From the NCBI RefSeq assembly GCF_014196225.1, contig NZ_JACIDI010000007.1, positions 1 through 49,622 on the forward strand: 49,622 bases of DNA, in the 5' to 3' direction. Under the pieces are notes generated by a model. It was not told the origin of the DNA. It did no database searches and saw only the letters and a list, made by a program, of their open reading frames with translations. Below are positions 44,101 through 49,622 of the stretch, one piece after another. This DNA is from Bacteroides pyogenes (GTDB lineage: Bacteria; Bacteroidota; Bacteroidia; Bacteroidales; Bacteroidaceae). Position numbers and translations under genes: made by a program. Position 1 is the stretch's first letter; each line of letters starts with the position of its first letter.

Positions 44101-44409
44101 GTTAATCTTATAAGTTAACGGATAAGAGGCTAAAATAGCATTCATCACCTCATCAATTGTTTTCGATTTAATTTCAACTGTTACCTTAAAATGCTGAATC
44201 TCATTATAGGTAAACAAGAATTTGAATTTAGTCTCTTGTTCTAGCTTTTTCAGTACAGTTGACATGGCCTCATTCTGACATACCAAATCAATTTTCTGTG
44301 AAGTACTTTGCGCTAACACACTTTCACTCCCAATACTTCCGGTAAAAAAGAAAAGTAAGAAGAATAAAAACCATTTACGGAAGCTTCTCGAAAAACAAAA
44401 ACTTTTCAT
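41101..44409 (-). CDS. SusC/RagA family TonB-linked outer-membrane protein
   Basis: From ATG 44409 (MKSFCFSRSFRKW) the protein is 1102 aa with a signal peptide. An STN domain (about 40–95, with VLKKLEQETKFKFLFTYNEI) allows contact with a FecR anti-sigma factor. A carboxypeptidase-regulatory-like domain (about 118–205, KRIKGRVVDVAGVSLPGVNI) and the plug (about 205–330, with VLLKDAAAKAIYGSKAANGV) follow, then the 22-strand barrel. It is the energy-dependent import channel for the ligand. The STN domain agrees with the ECF sigma/FecR genes upstream. No glycosidase is near, so the substrate is not an obvious glycan. Confidence 0.97.
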   Translation of the reverse strand: MKSFCFSRSFRKWFLFFLLFFFTGSIGSESVLAQSTSQKIDLVCQNEAMSTVLKKLEQETKFKFLFTYNEIQHFKVTVEIKSKTIDEVMNAILASYPLTYKINGIYVTVSALQKTKQKRIKGRVVDVAGVSLPGVNILTNDPSVAGVSDVDGNFDIVIPYNTEITEVKFSYIGMKTVSVSFTGKPLFISMKDDTQSVDEVVVNGIFERKKESFTGATTVIRKEELMRNGSQNLLQNLKNIDPAFKIVENMDLGSNPNAMPEIRMRGQQSMPDLKGTYNGNPNQPLFILDGFEADVTAIYDLDMNRVETIVLLKDAAAKAIYGSKAANGVVVIETRKPEAGKLRITYKGDLNLTIPDLTGYNLCNAREKFEVDKAHGSYSDPWFWEQYLNNIQSEIARGVDTDWLAQPLRTGVGHRHSVYLEGGDERLRYGVDLLYNDIKGIMKGSGRKTFTGGFILSYRYKNLLFRNQFNATLNHADDSPYGSFSEYAELNPYWTPYDKNGSLKQIAGSTGGGGLVGVTKGNPLWNVTIGTRNLGKYTNLTNNFYIEWQLLESLKLTGRLGLSKTFNRREDFYPASHTYFFNYSEDRSFDKGSYSKSDGEISSVSADVTANYSLLLNKNQLLFNVGWNMQQNQSETTKFKVIGFPNDRINFIASGLKPDPNQPFSGNESINRSISVLSALNYSYDDRYLADLSYRASASSLFGKENRWGHFWAAGVGWNLHKEHFMENATWLKQFKVRASTGYTGAQNFSSYQALATFGYYQTQAYDNWIGSYLMTLPNDNLKWQKTQDYNIGVDINLFSRLSIRYDYYIQKTEDQLLALTIPPSMGFLSYMENLGSTENRGMELKLNAHLLYNPADNRYLSAFFSIAKNSNKLKKISNALKNYNDEVDSQIIAGKTNKPQLHFIEGESMNAIWAVRSLGIDPATGDELYLTKDGKTTTEWRAENQVVCGDAMPKCTGTFGLNLDYKGIFMNMSFYYQLGGQMYNQTLVNRVENAYVGLNVDKRIYNAVWKQPGDVVDFSYSPYKTTKPSSRFIQDLNELRFSILNVGYDFRHTAFLNRLKLAQLKVSFYMNDIFRASTVRVERGLDYPFARTYSVSLQATF

Positions 44410-44456
44410 AAACAATGATTGATTAAAGGTGACTTTTAATTAAATACGAAAAAAGA

Positions 44457-44490
44457 AAGCGTTTAGTCCCACTAAACGCTCTTTATTTTA
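44457..44490. terminator. Bidirectional terminator upstream of the SusC gene
   Basis: AGCGTTTAGT and ACTAAACGCT form a perfect 10-bp stem around CCC, with T-rich runs on both sides. On the minus strand it lies just upstream of the SusC start, so it may attenuate read-through from the fecR side. Confidence 0.75.
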
Positions 44491-44544
44491 TTTTTCAAAA
44501 CCTTTATTTTTGAAAAGCTATAATTTACGCCATCCCTCACTTGC

Positions 44545-44640
44545 GCAAAACGATTCATTTCACTTGCTCTTTAAGAGCGATGCTTCGTCTATCACAGGAT
44601 GCGCTGCAAGCAGAACGATTCATTTCATTTGCTTTCTAAG
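44545..44640. repeat. About 26-bp direct repeat, 65-bp spacing
   Basis: GCAAAACGATTCATTTCACT (44545) and GCAGAACGATTCATTTCATT (44610) are followed by further similarity (TTGCT, TAAGA). The 40 bases between are unique. The pair lies between the fecR end and the SusC gene. Confidence 0.85.
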
Positions 44641-44685
44641 ACAAACGCTTATCTCAGCTTATTTCAATAGCAGTTCGATTGTCCT

Positions 44686-45825
44686 TTATTGGATTGCATT
44701 ATTTTTCCATTTCACTGTCAACTTATTCTCTCCTTTTATAACAGAAAGATACTCATAAGCATTTAAATTCTCAATTACTTGATCGATATTATCGCCCCGC
44801 TCCGCAATAAAGTGTAATCGCAGATTCATAAGTGAGGGGTCCTGTTCTATCTCAACAGAAAAATTATACCAACGCCCGAGATCGCGTAAAATATCAGTAA
44901 GCGACACATCATCATAATAAAAGTAACCTTCCATCCACTGACTATAGTAGCTTGTATCGATTTTTCTCACTTGATAGCCATTCTCGGTACAAACAATGTC
45001 ATCACCGGGAGTTAAAGTTACTTCCTCATTTTTATGCGGCAATCGTACGCATATCGAACCACGTACCAGTGTTACATGCGTTTCGGAATCTTTATAAGCT
45101 TTGATATTAAACTCTGTCCCTAACACTTGTGTTGTCATTTTATCAGTAACAATAATAAAAGGTTTATGCTCATCAGGTGCTACTTTGAAATAAGCTTCTC
45201 CGTCAAGTGTCACGACACGGTTCTTACCGGAAAAACGGGAAGGAAAAGAGAAACGGCTGTCTGCGTTAAGCCAAACTTCCGTACCATCGTTTAAAAGTAT
45301 CTTATAAACCTTACCCCGGGGTATGGAAACAATATTATGACGGACCTTCTTGACATTTACATGAGTATAATCGGCTTCCCTTGCCGACAAAACAGCACCT
45401 TGCCGTTCTATACGAGGAACTGTATTATTAATTACCACCATCCGTTCTTCAGATACAGTGTTCTCTGATTCCTCTAAAACAACTTGCTGATCATCAGGGA
45501 TTGAAGTTATCAATAATTCCATTTCTTGGCGTCCTTTCACTCTTTGTACCTGATGATCTGGCAAAACAAGGAAAACTGCCCCCAATATCATTGCAGCTGC
45601 CGAAATTCCACCGATAATATAATAGGCAAGAAACTTCTTTTTACGTTTAACAGTCAATAAAGTCGACGGTATCGAATGCTGAAATTTCTTCCACTCATCA
45701 TCAACAGAAGGCTCTGTAAAATGGCAACGCAATAATGCTTGTTCACATTCGTAATCCAAGCCCTCTTCCAGTGCTTGATATACTTCTTTATCAAATTTAT
45801 TATCTTTATTATTTGAGTCATTCAT
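44686..45825 (-). CDS. FecR-family anti-sigma factor
   Basis: The 379-aa protein has an N-terminal cytoplasmic part (about 1–62) and a single membrane helix (about 64–88, YYIIGGISAAAMILGAVFLV). The periplasmic FecR domain contains IVSIPRGKVYKILLNDGTEV, WLNADSRFSFPSRFSGKNR and VTLDGEAYFKVAPDE. The C-terminal DUF4974 domain has DDVSLTDILRDLGRWYNFSV. It holds its partner sigma factor until the STN domain of the SusC protein signals ligand. It lies 67 bp downstream of the sigma gene and upstream of the SusC gene. Confidence 0.95.
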   Translation of the reverse strand: MNDSNNKDNKFDKEVYQALEEGLDYECEQALLRCHFTEPSVDDEWKKFQHSIPSTLLTVKRKKKFLAYYIIGGISAAAMILGAVFLVLPDHQVQRVKGRQEMELLITSIPDDQQVVLEESENTVSEERMVVINNTVPRIERQGAVLSAREADYTHVNVKKVRHNIVSIPRGKVYKILLNDGTEVWLNADSRFSFPSRFSGKNRVVTLDGEAYFKVAPDEHKPFIIVTDKMTTQVLGTEFNIKAYKDSETHVTLVRGSICVRLPHKNEEVTLTPGDDIVCTENGYQVRKIDTSYYSQWMEGYFYYDDVSLTDILRDLGRWYNFSVEIEQDPSLMNLRLHFIAERGDNIDQVIENLNAYEYLSVIKGENKLTVKWKNNAIQ

Positions 45826-45892
45826 AAAGCTTACTTCCTCATAATATAAGATATTTATAACATTATCTATTACGAACCGGTTAATAACTTAG

Positions 45893-46429
45893 TCACTGCC
45901 TTTTTTTATATTTAACGGAAAAATATTGCCTGATAATATTCAATCCTTTCATCACATGCTTACGTACACCACTCTCCGAAAGTCCTGTTATTTCGGCTAC
46001 CTCTACGTATTTCTTCTTATATATATAACATTCCTCCATTATTGTCCGAGTAAGTGGGGGCATCTGCTTTATCAAACTCATAATCTTCTGAATACGCTCT
46101 TCACTTTCCCTCCAATCATTTTCATTCCACTCTCGAAGCATCGCAAGATAAGAATCAGTTTTACCGACTATCATACCTAAACGACGAAGATAATCAATGC
46201 AAAGCCGTTGAAGATGAGTGTACATATAAACCTTTGCCGTTTCCATACGTAAAGTTTCAATATTTTCCCACATAAAATGAAAAGTATCGCTTACTAAATC
46301 TTTGCAAATTTCACTATCAGGAATAAAATGAAGGGCATAATAATAAAGACTGGAATAATTTTCTTTGAAAAGCGTCTCAAATTTATCTTTCAAAGTATCT
46401 GACCGACTGTTCTCTTTTTCTTCCTCCAT
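45893..46429 (-). CDS. ECF sigma-70 factor (Bacteroidetes family 1 type)
   Basis: ATG 46429 (MEEEKENSRSDTLK) starts a 178-aa ECF sigma factor. The upstream frame reaches into folK and has no sigma features. Region 2 shows FKENYSSLYYYALHFIPDSE and LVSDTFHFMWENIETLRME. Region 4 shows LTRTIMEECYIYKKKYVEVA and the HTH ITGLSESGVRKHVMKGLNII. It should drive the SusC/D operon when released by FecR. A TACATTTG box lies at 46488–46481. The gene starts 70 bp after folK ends. Confidence 0.95.
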   Translation of the reverse strand: MEEEKENSRSDTLKDKFETLFKENYSSLYYYALHFIPDSEICKDLVSDTFHFMWENIETLRMETAKVYMYTHLQRLCIDYLRRLGMIVGKTDSYLAMLREWNENDWRESEERIQKIMSLIKQMPPLTRTIMEECYIYKKKYVEVAEITGLSESGVRKHVMKGLNIIRQYFSVKYKKRQ

Positions 46430-46480
46430 ACCGACTTTCGGGTATCTGAATAAAGTAGATAAATTACAGAATAACAAATG

Positions 46481-46488
46481 CAAATGTA
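46481..46488 (-). promoter_or_regulatory. Bacteroides-type -7 box for the ECF sigma gene
   Basis: TACATTTG on the minus strand matches TAnnTTTG, 52 bases upstream of the sigma start and just past the folK stop, so the uptake locus has its own promoter. Confidence 0.55.
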
Positions 46489-46499
46489 GAAAAAGAAAA

Positions 46500-46973
46500 T
46501 CAATCTTCCAATAATTCCCTAACCGTTTTTCCCAGAACGGGATGCAGCAGCTGCGGCGCAATTTCCGCCAAGGGCCGAAGCACGAAGTCACGTTCCGCCA
46601 TCAGCGGATGGGGAAGAGTGAGCCGCGCTCCCGAAGGAGAGACGTCGGAAACAACCCAATCGTCGTAGAGCAGGAGGTCGATGTCGATAAGACGGTCTTT
46701 GTAGGCTCCATTTACCGATTTCTGTTTACGCCCCAGTCGGCGCTCCACAGACTGCGTACGCTCCAGCACATCCAAGGGCAGCAACCGGGTTTCTACACAT
46801 GCCGCCGCATTGAGAAAGCTGTTGTCCGATGTAAAACCCCACGGGGCGGTGGCATAAAAAGCAGACAGGGAAACGACTTTCCCTATCTGCTCTTCGATAT
46901 GCTTCAGCGCCAGGCGAAGGTTTCGCTCCTTGTCGCCTAAATTGGTTCCCAGACTGATATATACTCTGTGCAT
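46500..46973 (-). CDS. folK: Hydroxymethyldihydropterin pyrophosphokinase
   Basis: The 157-aa enzyme begins MHRVYISLGTNLGDKERNL, the HPPK start motif. It has APWGFTSDNSFLNAAACVET, the signature GAYKDRLIDIDLLLYDDWV, and LPHPLMAERDFVLRPLAEI. It transfers pyrophosphate from ATP to 6-hydroxymethyl-dihydropterin in folate synthesis. ATG at 46973 is preferred; two codons upstream is a GTG. It follows the zinc-ribbon gene by 24 bp and belongs to the minus-strand series truB–queA–zinc ribbon–folK. Confidence 0.94.
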   Translation of the reverse strand: MHRVYISLGTNLGDKERNLRLALKHIEEQIGKVVSLSAFYATAPWGFTSDNSFLNAAACVETRLLPLDVLERTQSVERRLGRKQKSVNGAYKDRLIDIDLLLYDDWVVSDVSPSGARLTLPHPLMAERDFVLRPLAEIAPQLLHPVLGKTVRELLED

Positions 46974-46997
46974 AGACACGCTGTTTCGCCTTTCTTC

Positions 46998-47300
46998 TTA
47001 TTTCAGCGGAGAGAAGAACTCCACTTTCCCGCATCGCGGACACACATACAAATCAAAAGCCTCTTTGTTCTGAAAGATTTCGAACAGGTTGCCCAGCATA
47101 CCCGTCTGAAAACCTTCATGAAACTTGTAGCTACCGGAGTAGAGCATGTGCGTGTGGCAGCGCAGGCAGTCCAGGCTCCGTCCGCCGTCTTCTCCTTCGG
47201 GCAGCTCGATGATTGCTCCTTCGGGAAAGCTGTAATTGCAGTTCCAGCATATTTCAAAGCTGTCTTCCACCTCTTCGTGGCAAATGGGACATATCTTCAT
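46998..47300 (-). CDS. Small zinc-ribbon protein
   Basis: The 100-aa protein has four Cys pairs: CPICHEE near the start, CWNCNYSFPEGA, CLRCHTHML in the middle and CPRCGKVEFF at the end. Two zinc ribbons are likely. A conserved middle (FHEGFQTGMLGNLFEIFQNK) resembles the small zinc-ribbon/DUF2116-like proteins found next to folK in Bacteroides. Function is unknown; nucleic-acid or protein binding is possible. It lies between queA (32 bp) and folK (24 bp). Confidence 0.8.
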   Translation of the reverse strand: MKICPICHEEVEDSFEICWNCNYSFPEGAIIELPEGEDGGRSLDCLRCHTHMLYSGSYKFHEGFQTGMLGNLFEIFQNKEAFDLYVCPRCGKVEFFSPLK

Positions 47301-47332
47301 CACACGGGGTTTTGTTATACAAAAGAAAATGT

Positions 47333-48391
47333 TTATTTATCCAGAATCAGCATCGCGTCGCCGTAGGTGCCGAAACGGTAACCTTCTTTCAGCGCCACGT
47401 CGTAGGCCCCCATCACCTGTTCGTAGCCGCCGAAAGCAGCCACAATCATCAGCAGGGTGGAAAGCGGCATGTGGAAGTTGGAGATCATCGAATTGGCCAC
47501 CGTAAATTCGTAGGGAGGGAAGATGAATTTGTTGGTCCAGCCTTCGAACTCTTTCAAGTGCCCGTCGGTGCTCACGGCACTCTCGATGGCGCGCATCACG
47601 GTAGTGCCCACGGCGCAGACGTTCCTGTTGTTGTCTTTGGCACGGTTCACGGTTTTCACCGCCTCGGCATTCACGAACATCTGTTCGGAATCCATTTTGT
47701 GTTTCGTCAGGTCTTCCACATCGATGTCGCGGAAGTTGCCCAGCCCGGCATGCAGCGTAATGTAAGCGAAGTCGATGCCTTTTATCTCCAGCCGTTTCAT
47801 CAGCTCGCGGCTGAAGTGCAGATTGGCCGTCGGCGCAGTCACCGCCCCTTCGTTGCGGGCAAAGATGGACTGGAAGCGTTCGGCGTCTTCCGGCTCTACC
47901 GGACGGTTGATGATGGTGTGCGGCAGGGGAGTTTCGCCCAAGGCATAGAGTGCCTTCTTGAATTCCTCGTGAGATCCGTCGTACAAGAAGCGGAGCGTAC
48001 GTCCGCGCGAAGTGGTATTGTCGATCACCTCCGCCACCATCGAGTCGTCTTCGCCGAAATAAAGCTTATTGCCGATACGTATCTTGCGGGCGGGATCCAC
48101 CAGCACATCCCACAGCCGGAGGTCTTGATTCAGCTCGCGCAGCAGGAACACCTCTATGCGCGCGCCGGTCTTCTCTTTGTTTCCGTACAGGCGGGCGGGA
48201 AACACTTTCGTGTCGTTGAAGATAAACACATCCTTATCATCAAAATAATCCAAAACCTCTTTAAACAGTTTGTGCTCAATCTTGCCTGTGTGGCGATGCA
48301 ATACCATCAGGCGAGATTCGTCCCTGTACTTTGCCGGGTGCAAAGCGATTTTCTCTTCGGGTAACTTAAATTTGAATTGCGATAACTTCAT
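47333..48391 (-). CDS. queA: S-adenosylmethionine:tRNA ribosyltransferase-isomerase
   Basis: The 352-aa enzyme transfers the ribosyl part of SAM to preQ1 at tRNA position 34 in queuosine synthesis. It begins [20 protein letters not shown] and has the family blocks [60 protein letters not shown] and [15 protein letters not shown] near the end. The length is typical. It starts 8 bp after truB ends, so the two tRNA-modification genes are coupled. Confidence 0.96.
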   Translation of the reverse strand: MKLSQFKFKLPEEKIALHPAKYRDESRLMVLHRHTGKIEHKLFKEVLDYFDDKDVFIFNDTKVFPARLYGNKEKTGARIEVFLLRELNQDLRLWDVLVDPARKIRIGNKLYFGEDDSMVAEVIDNTTSRGRTLRFLYDGSHEEFKKALYALGETPLPHTIINRPVEPEDAERFQSIFARNEGAVTAPTANLHFSRELMKRLEIKGIDFAYITLHAGLGNFRDIDVEDLTKHKMDSEQMFVNAEAVKTVNRAKDNNRNVCAVGTTVMRAIESAVSTDGHLKEFEGWTNKFIFPPYEFTVANSMISNFHMPLSTLLMIVAAFGGYEQVMGAYDVALKEGYRFGTYGDAMLILDK

Positions 48392-48399
48392 AATATGTC

Positions 48400-49125
48400 T
48401 TAATTTTTAGATTCTTCCTCTGTTTCTATTTCCTGTTTGTCTATCCACTCTTTGAAGTATTCGGGGTTCAGGCAGTCCTCCAGCCGGACATCTCCCACAC
48501 GCGTGCGAACCAGTTCGGTGAGATGCGCCCCGCTATGGAGCGCTTCGCCGATATCGCGCGCCAAAGCGCGGATGTAGGTTCCTTTGCTGCAAACCACCCG
48601 TATCCGTATCTTCGGTTCGGCATCGTCCAACCGGCATTCGAGCAGCTCTACTTCATCTATAACAAGCCGCTTCGGCTTTAGTTCAACTTCCCGCCCTTTG
48701 CGCGCCAGCTCGTAAGCACGCTTGCCGTCGACCATGCAAGCCGAAAAAGCGGGAGGTACCTGTTCGATGGTTCCCACAAAGCTTGCCAACACTTCTTCCA
48801 CCCGCTCCCTCGTGATATGTCCGGTAGGATAAACGGCATCTATCTCGTGCTCCAGATCGTACGACGGAGTGGTCGCCCCCAGCCGGAGCGTAGCCACATA
48901 CTCTTTGGTGTGATACTGGAACTCTTCAATGCGCTTGGTAGCCTTTCCCGTACAGACGATCATCACCCCCGTAGCCAGAGGGTCGAGCGTTCCGGCGTGT
49001 CCCACCTTCAGTTTCTTCACTCCCATCCGGCGGCAGATATGGTAGCGGGCATGCCCCACCACCTTAAACGAAGTCCACCCGAGGGGCTTATTAAAATACA
49101 ATACTTCTCCTTTCTTAAAATCCAC
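48400..49125 (-). CDS. truB: tRNA pseudouridine-55 synthase
   Basis: The 241-aa enzyme converts U55 in the T-loop of tRNA to pseudouridine. It shows [20 protein letters not shown] at the N-terminus and [19 protein letters not shown] with the catalytic Asp near residue 46. [36 protein letters not shown] and [20 protein letters not shown] complete the family pattern. It heads the truB–queA–zinc ribbon–folK series. In Bacteroides uppP usually precedes truB; the 500 bp upstream here hold repeats instead. Confidence 0.96.
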   Translation of the reverse strand: MDFKKGEVLYFNKPLGWTSFKVVGHARYHICRRMGVKKLKVGHAGTLDPLATGVMIVCTGKATKRIEEFQYHTKEYVATLRLGATTPSYDLEHEIDAVYPTGHITRERVEEVLASFVGTIEQVPPAFSACMVDGKRAYELARKGREVELKPKRLVIDEVELLECRLDDAEPKIRIRVVCSKGTYIRALARDIGEALHSGAHLTELVRTRVGDVRLEDCLNPEYFKEWIDKQEIETEEESKN

Positions 49126-49310
49126 GTTTTTTGTTGTTTTCGTTCCAATGAATCAATTGTTCCACTCAACCGGCTTTAATCATTGCCCAAGTTCGGCGAG
49201 AAGGATTTCGGATAAATCCCGCATCCGACCGGCGATTTCAGACTTTTAATCTTAATCCTAAATTCAATCTCAACTTCAATATCGACGGCCTTACTACTAT
49301 TTCTCTAACA
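49126..49310. other. Leader region upstream of truB
   Basis: No gene or clear promoter is supported. It is AT-rich in parts and leads into the minisatellite that runs off the window. Confidence 0.4.
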
Positions 49311-49622
49311 ATTGGTACAGACACCGATAGAGAAAGCTTTCAGGGCCTCTATATTCCTTCGCAGCTTCTCATGCTTTCATCACTAAGCCACCGATAGAAA
49401 AGCTTCACTGCTTCGATACTGCTTCTCAGCTTTTCGTCCTTCCATAACGAACCCGCCAATAGAAAAAACTTCGCAGGCTCAATATCACTTGGCGGTTTCT
49501 CATGCTTTCATCACTAAGCCACTGACAGAAAAGCTTCACTGCTTCGATACTGCTTCTCAGCTTTTCGTCCTTCCATAACGAACCCGCCAATAGAAAAAAC
49601 TTCGCAGGCTCAATATCACTTG
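49311..49622. repeat. 65–67 bp minisatellite with 131-bp higher-order period
   Basis: Anchors like CCGATAG/CCAATAG/CTGACAG lie at 49324, 49391, 49456, 49522 and 49587, with steps 67, 65, 66 and 65. Alternate units are nearly identical (for example TAGAAAAAACTTCGCAGGCT at about 49460 and 49591), and neighbours share the opening and CTTC blocks. The array continues past the window end. Confidence 0.93.

Overview
The window is chromosomal DNA of a Bacteroidota bacterium, most probably a Bacteroides-type gut or oral anaerobe. The evidence is a RagA/SusC–RagB/SusD pair under an ECF sigma/FecR switch, DUF4843, PKD-like and DUF4271 proteins, gene orders typical of Bacteroides (LOG–DUF4271–hemD–rnpA–yidD–tatD–tyrS; U32 peptidase–thioesterase–dprA), and many TAnnTTTG promoter -7 boxes. 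No species marker was seen, so the species is not called.

Layout. 1–4.7 kb is an accessory island on the minus strand: an amber-broken IS481-type transposase, a DUF1848 Fe-S-type protein, a GIY-YIG protein with a RAMA-like tail, an AlbA_2/RecG-like regulator and an XRE repressor. A possible tRNA 3' remnant and a terminator mark its right edge. 4.8–6.2 kb holds a DUF4377 lipoprotein and a pRiA4b-ORF3-type pseudogene. 6.2–7.1 kb is non-coding repeat DNA. 7.1–23.3 kb is housekeeping: dprA, thioesterase, U32 peptidase, dusB, a CDF transporter/SDR/PAP2 operon, rnr, a flavin-split-barrel protein, cysK, an alpha/beta hydrolase, ychF and lgt. 23.5–26.1 kb is decaying DNA with a split gene, tRNA-Gln, hairpins, repeats and a two-repeat type II-C-like CRISPR relict without cas genes. 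26.1–31.5 kb is the tyrS-to-LOG cluster. 31.6–36.0 kb has a minisatellite, a lipoprotein and metK with a SAM-II-like riboswitch. 36.0–46.4 kb is a complete ECF sigma–FecR–SusC–SusD–DUF4843–PKD–TlpA uptake locus. 46.5–49.1 kb is folK, a zinc-ribbon protein, queA and truB, followed by another minisatellite that runs off the window.

The most unusual property is a recurrent repeat geometry. At more than ten separate places, short direct repeats with locus-specific sequences are spaced 63–68 bp (mostly 64–66) apart. Often a conserved core of about 27–33 bp alternates with a diverged stretch of about 31–39 bp. Four of these begin inside gene 3' ends and duplicate the stop codon. Two expand genes in frame as 21–22-residue units (tatD and yidD). 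Separately, four intergenic arrays have a 22-bp period, exactly one third of 66; three of them share one sequence family. I know of no named system that explains this; it is the main lead from the window.
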